From Desulfobacteraceae bacterium (lineage in GTDB: Bacteria; Desulfobacterota; Desulfobacteria; Desulfobacterales; UBA11574): a stretch of DNA of 10,228 nucleotides. How positions within the stretch are numbered: position 1 is the first letter of the stretch; every line of letters starts with the position of its first letter. The stretch lies in assembly GCA_029857875.1 (NCBI GenBank), contig JAOUGB010000046.1, forward strand, positions 1-10,228, written 5' to 3'. The notes under the pieces were generated by a model that worked only from the letters and a program-made list of their open reading frames with translations, ran no database searches and was not told the DNA's origin. The translations under genes and the position numbers were made by a program. Positions 1 to 7,267 of this stretch are shown here, one piece after another.

Positions 1-183
1 CTATTGATTTTTCAAAGATTGATTCCTGTTCTTTCTTTACGAACCCTTGCCACGAGTTCACGCGGTTTAAAAAAAGATTATCCATGGAGCGACTATTTAG
101 AAAAACTCCCCGACCCCTCAATTATAACTAAATACATTGCTAAAGTCATTAATGGGTCTCATCTAATGGGTGGATTTATTTAA
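1..183 (+). CDS. 3' end of an unidentified protein (truncated by the window)
   Basis: Frame 1 is open from the first base to a TAA at 181-183, giving 60 residues whose start lies outside the window. The composition looks protein-like: a hydrophobic start (LLIFQRLIPVLSL), a charged middle, then the segment DYPWSDYLEKLPDP and a C-terminus ending HLMGGFI. I do not recognise the family and see no catalytic or metal-binding motif. The stop lies about 10 bases before the first recognisable bases of the palindromic repeat (193-327), so that repeat may also act as the 3' end of this transcript. It could be a decayed remnant rather than a living gene; the fragment is too short to tell. Confidence 0.45.
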   Translation, partial: LLIFQRLIPVLSLRTLATSSRGLKKDYPWSDYLEKLPDPSIITKYIAKVINGSHLMGGFI

Positions 184-192
184 GCAAAAAAT

Positions 193-327
193 TGTCACCA
201 TTTGAAACCCTTCGGGCTTGTCGAGTTTACCGGATCTGCCGCGTTATGAGACATTTGCAGTAGCAGACTACGGCTGCATGTCTCATGCCTTGCATCTCCG
301 GCAAACTCGACAATCGCTCAATTTAGG
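193..327 (-). repeat. Long-form palindromic dispersed repeat, copy A
   Basis: On the minus strand this copy begins CCTAAATTGAGCG (327-315) and ends TTTCAAATGGTGACA (207-193). Between the ends is a nested inverted repeat: 218-239 pairs with 292-313 (19 of 22 positions), and inside it ATGAGACAT (246-254) pairs with ATGTCTCAT (278-286). Next to the tail is a small CCCGAAGGG hairpin (208-216 region). As RNA or single-stranded DNA the block would fold into one long hairpin. It has no coding capacity. Copy B (834-993) has the same order of modules in the opposite orientation. It resembles a REP/MITE-like element; mobility is inference. Confidence 0.75.
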
Positions 328-348
328 GTGAAAAAAGGCAACCTATAT

Positions 349-831
349 ATGAAAATCAAAATTTATACCGTAGGCGGAACCATCGACAAGGTATACTTTG
401 ACCGCAAAAGCACCTATGAAGTGGGAGAACCTAAGATCGGAGAGATATTAAGGGAAGCAAATGTAAAGCTTGAATACGAAATATCATCCATTTTGCATAA
501 AGACAGTCTCGATATGACCGACGAAGATCGGCAGCTGATTTTCGACAAGATTGTATCTGATGAACATCGACATCTTGTATTAACCCATGGAACGGATACC
601 ATGATTCAAACGGCTAAAAAATTAAAAACCATACCTGACAAAGTGATTGTACTAACCGGCGCAATGGAACCGGCCAGGTTTAAATACAGCGATGCTGCGT
701 TTAATATCGGCTGTGCCGTTGCTGCTGTTCAGGTATTAACGCCGGGTGTTTATATTGCAATGAACGGGAGAATTTTTGATCCGGATCGAATCAAAAAAAA
801 TCTGGAACAGAATTGGTTTGAAGAACTCTGA
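349..831 (+). CDS. Single-domain asparaginase-like protein (N-terminal asparaginase domain only)
   Basis: The 160-residue product matches the N-terminal domain of type I/II L-asparaginases (asparagine to aspartate plus ammonia). Visible motifs are VGGTI (8-12, with the nucleophile-position Thr11), HGTDT (80-84, second catalytic Thr82 and Asp83), LTGAMEPARF (102-111) and VYIAMNGRIFDPDRIKK (134-150), whose Lys149/150 sits where the catalytic Lys of the second triad lies. Classical enzymes are about 330 residues with a C-terminal domain that helps build the dimer and active site; here that half is missing and the stop is clean. Similar short proteins are known, so this need not be a truncation, and asparaginase activity is unproven. 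I chose ATG 349 because AAAAAAGG (331-338) gives a ribosome site at good spacing. The in-frame GTG at 328 overlaps the end of repeat copy A. No signal peptide is seen, so a cytoplasmic location is likely. Confidence 0.85.
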   Translation: MKIKIYTVGGTIDKVYFDRKSTYEVGEPKIGEILREANVKLEYEISSILHKDSLDMTDEDRQLIFDKIVSDEHRHLVLTHGTDTMIQTAKKLKTIPDKVIVLTGAMEPARFKYSDAAFNIGCAVAAVQVLTPGVYIAMNGRIFDPDRIKKNLEQNWFEEL

Positions 832-833
832 AA

Positions 834-993
834 CCTAAGTTGAGCGATTTTCAAGTTTGCCGCAGATAAGCAAGTTGAGCATAGCGAAATCCCGCTCCGC
901 GGGAGAAGATGTTGTTTCGCTATAGTCGTCTATGCGGAACGGCATCTGACGCAGTAGATTCGGTGAGATTGGAAATCCCGCAGGGTTTCAAAT
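834..993 (+). repeat. Long-form palindromic dispersed repeat, copy B
   Basis: It starts two bases after the stop of the asparaginase-like gene with CCTAAGTTGAGCG (834-846). It continues ATTTTCAAGTTTGCCG and ends with CCCGCAGGG followed by TTTCAAAT (986-993). The first 34 bases match the reverse complement of 294-327 in copy A at 30 positions without gaps. Its centre holds its own inverted repeats: TAGCGAAA with TTTCGCTA around a CCCGC-TCC-GCGGG hairpin. The centre differs from copy A, whereas the ends and tail are conserved. Lying between convergent genes, it could also act as a transcription terminator or RNA-stabilising hairpin, but there is no classical T-run after it. Confidence 0.7.
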
Positions 994-1050
994 TATTGAA
1001 ATTCAAAATGTCAGAATACCTTAAAAATATTGTCAAATTAACCATTTCAA

Positions 1051-1073
1051 AAATTTGAAACGCTCAACTTAGG
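1051..1073 (-). repeat. Short-form dispersed repeat, copy C
   Basis: On the minus strand it reads CCTAAGTTGAGCG (1073-1061) directly followed by TTTCAAATTT (1060-1051). That is the two ends of the long-form repeat joined without the palindromic middle. The 13-base end is a perfect inverted match to the start of copy B (834-846), so copies B and C together form a 240-base block bounded by perfect 13-base inverted repeats. The AT-rich stretch 994-1050 between them shows nothing else recognisable. The block ends about 20 bases from the stop of the minus-strand nuclease gene. Confidence 0.6.
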
Positions 1074-1094
1074 TGAATTAATACGCGCATTGAT

Positions 1095-3080
1095 TTAGCC
1101 CATAAACACAGACAACACATCTTTTCTTGCATTGGCATGTTGTAGGGTTACCTGAATGAGATCTTCCGGTTTTAATTCTATGCCGCTCGACAAAGGCAGC
1201 TCGCATTCTATCATGTATTCTCTTAATATTATTTGATAATTATTCCTTTTTTTATAAAGAACAATCGCCTCTTCTTTCTGCCCGATTTGTTTTTCAAGAT
1301 ATTTCAATAACCAGTAGCGATGGCGGCTGTATTGAATTTTAGCAACATGACTCATTGGCTGTTCAAGGATCTGAATGACATCGTTGATTTCTTCACGCGT
1401 TGAAGGCTTTTCCAGACCGAAAACTGATCGAATCTGTCTTTGAGTGGCAAGATCAAAATATTTCCGAATCGGTGATGTTGCGGTGACATAGGCATCTAAT
1501 CCCAGTCCCGAATGTTTTTCAGGTTCGGGGTTGAGAATAAAGCGGCTCAACAGCTTTCGTTGCATACAGTTTTGAAACAGCGTGCCATTATTTCCTTTAT
1601 AGAGTCTTTCCCTCGGTGGTGCCTGGGATCTGTAAATAGCAGGAACATTATGTTCTGCCAAAAACTTGGCCATTAACCAGTTTGCCATGATCATTATTTC
1701 CGAAACCAGCATTCTCCCGGGGCTTTCCCTGTTAATTCTGCTCACGGTGATCTCACCATCATCAGCGATCCAGATATGGATATCCGGCAGCGTTATCTGA
1801 ATCGCTCCGGCGGACATCCTTTCCAAGCGGAATTTTTCTGCTATATTTCGAAGGGCAATAATATCTTCATTGTCATCTGCAATAATATTGACATCGTAAT
1901 AGGTCAGCTGTTGCTCGACCTTGATGAGACTCGGGGTAATTTCATAATCGTTTATTTCACAGGATCTGCTTAGATTTACCAATATACTGATTGCGGGGCG
2001 CAGTTGACCGGCTTTAAGACTGCAAAGATCTTCGGCAAGAGAGGACGGCAGCATGGGAATTTTCTGATCGGGCATATAAATCGAACTTCCGCGAGAGAGG
2101 GCTTCCTGATCAACAATGTCTCCTTTTTTAACAAAGTGTCCAACATCAACGATATGAATGCCCAGACGATAATGATCGCCGTAATCCTCGAAACTGATGG
2201 CATCATCAAAATCTAAAGTCGACTGACCGTCTATGGTCATTAGGGGAAGCATGGTTAAATCTTTTCGATGCCTGGTGTCTAAAGAATCTTGGGCTGAAGC
2301 GATGAGTCGAGTTGTATATTGATTCACCTCATCAGGAAAAACAGTAGCTATGTTATACCGGTAAAGGTCTATATTTTCGTTTTCACGAAACACGCCCAGC
2401 TTGATCAAAACTTTGAAGAGTTCTTCATCAGGGTCTATGCCCGCCCTTGCAAGTATCGCCCTTCCAAGGTCGTAGTTTTCGTTTTCCCTTCCAAAAAGAT
2501 AAAATGAATTGAGCAGATCTACGATTTCTAATTTATCCTCGGGTATTAAGGGATCATTATCGTTCATCACGTTTGCCAGCCAGTCTCCTCCTTCTTGGAT
2601 GATACGATTCCTTCGGGAAACTTCTCTTTCATGGGCAACTTTTCGTTCGACTTGGTCTTGGGTGTTCGGAAAAAACCGATCGCGCTGAAATCTAAAATAA
2701 AACCTGTTTTTGAAAAAGGCTCTGACCACAGCGGACTCGTGATCATCATTCGGGCTGTCCGGAAAACAGAATTCCGTCATTGTCTTCAAGTCGATCCATT
2801 CTTGTTCCGTATTTAATATCTCCCACAATTCCTTGATATCGACATTATTGATTAAAGCCTTGCGTCGGACAACGATCTCTTTTAGTGTGTCAACCATCTT
2901 ATTTCGTCCCATGGACAAATCGAGGCGGGTTTTGTACGTGTGAGCCAGGCGGTTGGCTGAAAGGTTGACTTCACGGTTGGATTCGGTTAGAAGTCTAAGT
3001 CTTTGATTTTTAACTTCCAATACTACCGCACACATTATTTTCTGGCGGTCAATATATTCAACGATGTTTCCAGATTCCAT
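1095..3080 (-). CDS. RNB-family 3'-5' exoribonuclease (RNase II/RNase R type)
   Basis: The 661-residue product is a processive 3'-5' exoribonuclease of the RNase II superfamily, degrading RNA to nucleoside monophosphates in the cytoplasm. The RNB catalytic core spans about residues 272-590. It starts with TIDGQSTLDFDDAIS, where Asp284, Asp290, Asp292 and Asp293 fill the four metal-binding positions. It includes EIMIMANWLMAKFLAEHNVP (461-480) and the conserved TSPIRKYFD (535-543) with Arg539. Residues 1-60 look like a small beta-barrel, about 150-260 is helical and winged-helix-like, and 600-661 may be a reduced S1-like barrel. Typical RNase R is longer (about 800) with clear cold-shock and S1 domains, so this belongs to a shorter RNase II-like branch. 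I chose ATG 3080; an upstream TTG (3098) is in frame but lies within the promoter (3089-3117). The gene converges on the asparaginase-like gene and diverges from the ABC operon. Confidence 0.92.
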   Translation of the reverse strand: MESGNIVEYIDRQKIMCAVVLEVKNQRLRLLTESNREVNLSANRLAHTYKTRLDLSMGRNKMVDTLKEIVVRRKALINNVDIKELWEILNTEQEWIDLKTMTEFCFPDSPNDDHESAVVRAFFKNRFYFRFQRDRFFPNTQDQVERKVAHEREVSRRNRIIQEGGDWLANVMNDNDPLIPEDKLEIVDLLNSFYLFGRENENYDLGRAILARAGIDPDEELFKVLIKLGVFRENENIDLYRYNIATVFPDEVNQYTTRLIASAQDSLDTRHRKDLTMLPLMTIDGQSTLDFDDAISFEDYGDHYRLGIHIVDVGHFVKKGDIVDQEALSRGSSIYMPDQKIPMLPSSLAEDLCSLKAGQLRPAISILVNLSRSCEINDYEITPSLIKVEQQLTYYDVNIIADDNEDIIALRNIAEKFRLERMSAGAIQITLPDIHIWIADDGEITVSRINRESPGRMLVSEIMIMANWLMAKFLAEHNVPAIYRSQAPPRERLYKGNNGTLFQNCMQRKLLSRFILNPEPEKHSGLGLDAYVTATSPIRKYFDLATQRQIRSVFGLEKPSTREEINDVIQILEQPMSHVAKIQYSRHRYWLLKYLEKQIGQKEEAIVLYKKRNNYQIILREYMIECELPLSSGIELKPEDLIQVTLQHANARKDVLSVFMG

Positions 3081-3088
3081 AGGTAAAC

Positions 3089-3117
3089 AACATAACAAGC
3101 ACTGGCATGAAAGTCAA
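3089..3117 (-). promoter_or_regulatory. Sigma70-type promoter of the exoribonuclease gene
   Basis: On the minus strand TTGACT (3117-3112) is followed after exactly 17 bases by TATGTT (3094-3089). The expected transcription start is near 3082, leaving only about two bases before the ATG at 3080. No Shine-Dalgarno sequence precedes that ATG. The promoter therefore predicts a leaderless or nearly leaderless mRNA and argues against the TTG start at 3098. This is seen by eye; there are no transcript data. Confidence 0.5.
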
Positions 3118-3179
3118 TGTAATGACGAACCCAAATATTTCGCAAGTCAGATGCATTTTGACATCATTTCAAACCATAA

Positions 3180-3208
3180 CCTAACTTGAGCGTTTCAAAT
3201 TGTGACAT
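3180..3208 (+). repeat. Short-form dispersed repeat, copy D
   Basis: CCTAACTTGAGCG (3180-3192) is followed at once by TTTCAAATTGTGACA (3193-3207). The first part matches the 13-base end of copies B and C except for one base. The second part matches the tail of copy A (TTTCAAATGGTGACA on its strand) at 14 of 15 positions. The palindromic middle of the long form is absent. It lies in the spacer between the divergent nuclease gene and ABC operon, upstream of both candidate promoters. Confidence 0.6.
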
Positions 3209-3261
3209 ATCTTTTGATGCTTTCATACATTGTTCAAGATAACGAAACAATCGACTAATGT

Positions 3262-3288
3262 TTGACCCGTATCAGATTCTGTTATAAA
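3262..3288 (+). promoter_or_regulatory. Candidate promoter of the ABC exporter operon
   Basis: TTGACC (3262-3267) and TATAAA (3283-3288) are separated by 15 bases, shorter than the usual 17. A start near 3295 would give a leader of about 26 bases before ATG 3321. It is the best candidate in the spacer but remains weak because of the spacing. Confidence 0.3.
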
Positions 3289-3320
3289 AGTTATTGACCC
3301 AAGTTTCGCACCCATATTTT

Positions 3321-5078
3321 ATGAAATCTCTATATTTAATAAAACCGTATCTTGAAGAACGACGGCTTGTTATCATCATCGGCCTTGTTTGTCTTATCAC
3401 TGTCGATTTTTTGCAGCTATTCATCCCTCGTGTTATAAAATGGGTCATAGACGATCTTACCGACTATCGAATCGATATTCCATCGCTGTTGATATATGCG
3501 CTTTACATCGTCGGAATCGCCGTTTTGATCGGCATTTTCCGTTATGTATGGAGACGATGCCTCCTCGGAACTTCCAGACGGGTAGAGGAAGGTCTGCGCA
3601 ACAAACTTTTTGCCCACATTCAAACACTATCCGCCTCATATTTCGTTAAAACCAAGACCGGCGATCTGATGGCCCATGCCACCAATGACATTCAACACGT
3701 ACGAATGGCCACAGGCATGGGCATGGTGGCACTGACCGATGCGGTTGTTTTAGGTACGGCAGCCATCGGCTTTATGGCCTATATCAATGTCAAGCTGACG
3801 CTTTTTGTTCTTATTCCGATGCCGATGATCGTTTTCGGAGCCCGTTTTTTCAGTAAAAAGATGCATCGTTCTTACGGAGAGGTCCAGGGATCTTTTTCGG
3901 ATCTGACAGAAATTGTGAGGGAAAGATTTGCAGGCATTCGCATCATCAAGGCATACAACCGTCAACAGGAAGCAGGATCCAAGCTCGAATCGGTGTCAAA
4001 AGATTATATTGAAAAAAACTTGGCCCTTGTAAGAATAACAGGATCCTTTTTCCCGATGATGGTCTTTTTTTCAAATATAAGCCTTGCCTTTGTCCTTTTT
4101 TTAGGGGGCCGACAGACCATAACTTTTACCATCACACCCGGAGATTTTGTTGCGTTTATCAGTTATCTCGGCCTTTTAACCTGGCCCATGATGGCCATGG
4201 GATGGGTCACAAACCTGATCCAGCGCGGCAAAGCATCTTTGGAAAGGATCGACAAAATCATCCAAACCCAGCCGGAAGTCGATGATATGCCTGAAGCCGT
4301 ATTCCTCAAGCATGTCAAGGGATCTATCGCCTTTGAATCGGTGTCATTTTCTTATACGCCGTACATTCACATCTCCGGTATCACACCGGTTCTGGACGGA
4401 ATCAACCTAAAAATAAAACAGGGTAATATTCTTGGGATTGTCGGTCCTCCGGGAAGCGGCAAATCGACCCTTTTGAGCCTGATCCCCAGAATCTTTGAAG
4501 TTGTTAAAGGACGCATTACGTTAGATGGAATCGATATTCACAAAATTCAACTCCGAAACTTAAGATCCATGATCTCGTACATGCCCCAGGAACCCTTTTT
4601 ATTTGCCGGTACCATCCGGGAAAACATCATGTTCGGCAATACAAACACAAGAGAACCGGAATTGATTCAGGCAGCCCAAGGCGCATGCTTTTATGATGAC
4701 CTCAACGCTTTTCCTGACGGTTTTAAAACCGTTGTCGGAGAAAAAGGGGTTATTCTTTCCGGCGGCCAGAAACAGCGTGTAGCCCTGGCACGTACATTGT
4801 TGAAGGATTCATCCATTATGATACTGGATGATCCCATCAGCCAGGTGGATATTAAAACCGGTCAAACGATTATCAATACCATTCGATCCATGGCTGGGGA
4901 AAAAACCATCATTATTGTTTCACACCGTCTTTCTGCTGTCCGGTTTGCCGATCAGATCATCACCCTTGATCGCGGCCGTATCATTGAGTCCGGTACGCAT
5001 TCGGAATTGATGACAAATGACAGATATTATGCCAAAACATACCGCCTCCAGGAGATAGAAGAAGAATATGCATATTGA
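3321..5078 (+). CDS. ABC exporter half-transporter, subunit 1 (degenerate Walker B)
   Basis: The 585-residue protein fuses an N-terminal six-helix exporter domain (about 1-310) to a nucleotide-binding domain (about 335-575). The NBD shows Walker A GPPGSGKST (375-383, Lys381), Q-loop Gln423, signature LSGGQ (479-483), Walker B MILDD (500-504) and H-loop His535. The residue after the Walker B Asp503 is Asp504 instead of the catalytic Glu, as in the degenerate half of heterodimeric exporters; the signature is canonical. The partner overlaps the 3' end by 11 bases, so the two probably assemble in the inner membrane. The sizes (585 and 668) resemble the Bacillus YheI/YheH pair. Substrate is not predictable; drugs, lipids or peptides are all possible. 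Start: ATG 3321 is preferred over TTG 3294, nine codons upstream and without a usable ribosome site; neither start has a strong one. Confidence 0.9.
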   Translation: MKSLYLIKPYLEERRLVIIIGLVCLITVDFLQLFIPRVIKWVIDDLTDYRIDIPSLLIYALYIVGIAVLIGIFRYVWRRCLLGTSRRVEEGLRNKLFAHIQTLSASYFVKTKTGDLMAHATNDIQHVRMATGMGMVALTDAVVLGTAAIGFMAYINVKLTLFVLIPMPMIVFGARFFSKKMHRSYGEVQGSFSDLTEIVRERFAGIRIIKAYNRQQEAGSKLESVSKDYIEKNLALVRITGSFFPMMVFFSNISLAFVLFLGGRQTITFTITPGDFVAFISYLGLLTWPMMAMGWVTNLIQRGKASLERIDKIIQTQPEVDDMPEAVFLKHVKGSIAFESVSFSYTPYIHISGITPVLDGINLKIKQGNILGIVGPPGSGKSTLLSLIPRIFEVVKGRITLDGIDIHKIQLRNLRSMISYMPQEPFLFAGTIRENIMFGNTNTREPELIQAAQGACFYDDLNAFPDGFKTVVGEKGVILSGGQKQRVALARTLLKDSSIMILDDPISQVDIKTGQTIINTIRSMAGEKTIIIVSHRLSAVRFADQIITLDRGRIIESGTHSELMTNDRYYAKTYRLQEIEEEYAY

Positions 5079-7074
5079 TTATGGCCATTTCGAAGAAAAA
5101 CAGCTTGGCAAACCCTATGATGTCAAATTGTTGGGACGGCTGTATCCTTATACAAAGCCGTATAAACTGCTGCTGTTAAGCTCAATTGTTCTGATTGTTC
5201 TTCTCACCCTGCTTGATCTTTCTCTGCCTTACGTGACCAAGATAGCCATCGATCGATATATTGTGCCAGGACAGAAAATAAAAGAAAATAAAATGGTTGT
5301 CCAGGATGAAGACAAAATCAGAACCTTAAAGGCGGATATGGCCGATCCGCAAATCGAATCCATTGTCCGTAAATATTCCGATCTTTTTAAGGTTGAAGGA
5401 TCGTTTGCACTTATATCTTTTCGCAACCTTAACAAACTCGACAAAAACGATCTTTCGATATTGCGGAAAAGTGACCTTTCCGGAGTCACTTTCATCACCG
5501 CTGTTTTTCTTGCCATCGTAATTTTCAATTTTGTTCTCAATATTGCCCAGGTTTTAATCATGGAATATGCAGGTCAAATGGTTATGCATGATCTAAGGGT
5601 ACATCTGTTTAAACATATCCAGAGCCTGTCGGTGGCATTTTTCACGCGTAATCCCGTGGGCCGATTGGTGACACGGGTGACCAATGACATTCAGAACATG
5701 CACGAATTGTTCACGTCCGTCATCGCATTTGTCTTTAAGGATCTTTTTTTACTGGTTGGAATTGCAGTGGTTCTTATGGGCATTCATCTTAAACTGGCCC
5801 TGGTTTCCTTTATGGTGATCCCCTTTGTTCTGTATGCCTCTCTTCATTTTTCAGGTCAGGCCAGAGAGGCTTACCGGACATTGCGAATAAAGATTGCCGA
5901 AATAAACACCCGGTTTTCGGAAACCATCGGAGGGATCAAGGTGATACAGCTCTTTTTACAAGAAAAACAAAATTATCTTGGGTTTAAAAACCTTAACCAT
6001 GAGCATTATCTTGCCGGCATGAAACAGATTCATGTTTTTGCGATTTTCATGCCGGTCATCGAAATCCTGGGTGCGGCTGCAATTGCCGTTGTCATCTTTT
6101 ATGGCGGCGGCGGTGTTCTATCGGGAACCATAAGCCTTGGTGCCCTTGTGGCGTTTTTATCTTACATGAAGATGTTTTTCAGGCCTATCAGAGACATCGC
6201 TGAAAAATACAATATTCTGCAAAATTCAATGGCATCGGCCGAAAGGATATTCCTGATACTGGATAATTCTGAAACCATACAACAACCGGCTGCTGACATT
6301 GGTTTTCATACCGAATCTAAATCAAAACCCTTAGGAACGGTCTTGGATAAAATCTCGGAAATTTCCATGGAAAAGGTTTCTTTTGAATATGTTAAAAATG
6401 AACCTGTTCTAAAAAATATCTCTTTTAGCATAAAAGCCGGTGAAACCTTGGCGGTGGTTGGACCCACGGGATCCGGAAAAACATCAATTATTAACCTCAT
6501 TATCCGATTTTATGATCCGACGTCAGGAAGGGTCCTATTGAATGGCGTTGATATTAAAGAGAATTATACCAAAGATTTAAGGGCAAAAATGGCTCTGGTG
6601 ATGCAGGATCCATTTTTGTTCTCTGATACCATCCGAGAAAATATTACCCTTGGAGGACACAATCTTTCGGAATCAACATTTCAGCAGATTTTACAGGACT
6701 CAAACTGCAAAACCCTAGTAGACAGATTGCCCGAGGGTGTTCATACAGTGCTTTCCGAGGGAGGAACATCCATTTCAAGCGGTGAACGCCAGCTCATATC
6801 CATTGCAAGGGCCTTTGCCCGTAATCCGGACCTTATTATCCTTGATGAGGCAACATCGTATATCGATTCGGAAACCGAGGTTAAAATTCAGGAGGCTTTA
6901 ACCAAATTGATGTCCAACCGGACTTCAATTATTGTGGCACACCGACTTTCAACAGCTCGGGAAGCAGACAAAATTATTGTGCTGAACAGGGGACAAATCA
7001 TCGAAACCGGGAACCATTCGGAATTGATGAAGATTCAAGGATTTTATTACCGGTTGAATCAACTTCAGGGGTAA
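5068..7074 (+). CDS. ABC exporter half-transporter, subunit 2 (consensus Walker B, degenerate signature)
   Basis: The 668-residue half-transporter starts inside the end of subunit 1; its ribosome site is AGGAG (5050-5054) plus a purine-rich GAAGAAG stretch. The first membrane helix is about 33-55. Then comes an unusually long, charged segment of roughly 75 residues (66-140) before the second helix (141-163); by exporter topology this segment faces the periplasm. Remaining helices lie at about 215-260 and 325-372. The NBD has Walker A GPTGSGKT (465-472, Lys471), Q-loop Gln513, signature ISSGE (569-573) in place of LSGGQ, Walker B IILDE (590-594) with catalytic Glu594, and His625. The pair would thus have one hydrolytic site, made from this Walker A/B and the LSGGQ of subunit 1, and one degenerate site. 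This is the classic heterodimeric exporter arrangement, known from TM287/288, BmrCD and LmrCD. Confidence 0.91.
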   Translation: MHIDYGHFEEKQLGKPYDVKLLGRLYPYTKPYKLLLLSSIVLIVLLTLLDLSLPYVTKIAIDRYIVPGQKIKENKMVVQDEDKIRTLKADMADPQIESIVRKYSDLFKVEGSFALISFRNLNKLDKNDLSILRKSDLSGVTFITAVFLAIVIFNFVLNIAQVLIMEYAGQMVMHDLRVHLFKHIQSLSVAFFTRNPVGRLVTRVTNDIQNMHELFTSVIAFVFKDLFLLVGIAVVLMGIHLKLALVSFMVIPFVLYASLHFSGQAREAYRTLRIKIAEINTRFSETIGGIKVIQLFLQEKQNYLGFKNLNHEHYLAGMKQIHVFAIFMPVIEILGAAAIAVVIFYGGGGVLSGTISLGALVAFLSYMKMFFRPIRDIAEKYNILQNSMASAERIFLILDNSETIQQPAADIGFHTESKSKPLGTVLDKISEISMEKVSFEYVKNEPVLKNISFSIKAGETLAVVGPTGSGKTSIINLIIRFYDPTSGRVLLNGVDIKENYTKDLRAKMALVMQDPFLFSDTIRENITLGGHNLSESTFQQILQDSNCKTLVDRLPEGVHTVLSEGGTSISSGERQLISIARAFARNPDLIILDEATSYIDSETEVKIQEALTKLMSNRTSIIVAHRLSTAREADKIIVLNRGQIIETGNHSELMKIQGFYYRLNQLQG

Positions 7075-7095
7075 GTGTATAAGGGCATTTTTCTA

Positions 7096-7123
7096 TTGAC
7101 AATTTTTGTTTTTTTTGCATTAT
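7096..7123 (+). promoter_or_regulatory. Candidate distal promoter of the formate-tetrahydrofolate ligase gene
   Basis: A perfect TTGACA (7096-7101) is followed after 16 bases by CATTAT (7118-7123), preceded by TG. A start near 7130 would give a leader of about 175 bases before ATG 7307. The T-rich spacer lies just after the ABC operon stop, but no stem precedes it, so I do not call a terminator there. Confidence 0.35.
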
Positions 7124-7238
7124 TGCTGAATTTAATAAAAACGGTTATTTTGCTTGCCAAATTAAATAGATTATGTTTTAAAACACGGTCTATATCCAAA
7201 TAAGAATTTAACATTTCAAAGTTATTAACCAAAGCTGA

Positions 7239-7267
7239 AGGAACCTTAAGGTTGATACCGGGTTCCT
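7239..7267 (+). promoter_or_regulatory. Leader hairpin and palindrome upstream of the ligase gene
   Basis: AGGAACC (7239-7245) can pair with GGTTCCT (7261-7267) across a 15-base loop. The left arm also overlaps a perfect 12-base palindrome, AACCTTAAGGTT (7242-7253), so the two folds exclude each other. A second possible promoter, TTGATA (7252-7257) with TATTAA (7274-7279) at 16-base spacing, overlaps the same segment; the palindrome could then be an operator. It matches no riboswitch I recognise. Function is inferred only from symmetry and position. Confidence 0.35.

Noticed and set aside
328..348. GTG at 328 as start of the asparaginase-like gene
   Set aside because: It overlaps the end of the dispersed repeat and has no ribosome site, while AAAAAAGG serves ATG 349, where the first beta strand begins.
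184..1073. CRISPR array or classical insertion sequence around the repeats
   Set aside because: The copies are neither evenly spaced nor separated by spacers, no cas gene or transposase is present, and I saw no clear target-site duplication.
3294..3320. TTG at 3294 as start of exporter subunit 1, and TTGACC there as a -35 box
   Set aside because: No usable ribosome site precedes the TTG. As a -35 box it would put the transcript start downstream of ATG 3321. The added nine residues precede the usual family start.
5229..5561. Antisense frame of 110 codons opposite the periplasmic loop of exporter subunit 2
   Set aside because: The sense frame is continuous with a recognised exporter. The antisense product resembles nothing and lacks a start context.
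7101..7117. T-rich run after the ABC operon as an intrinsic terminator
   Set aside because: No stem of meaningful length precedes the run. The T-rich stretch fits better as the spacer of the candidate promoter.
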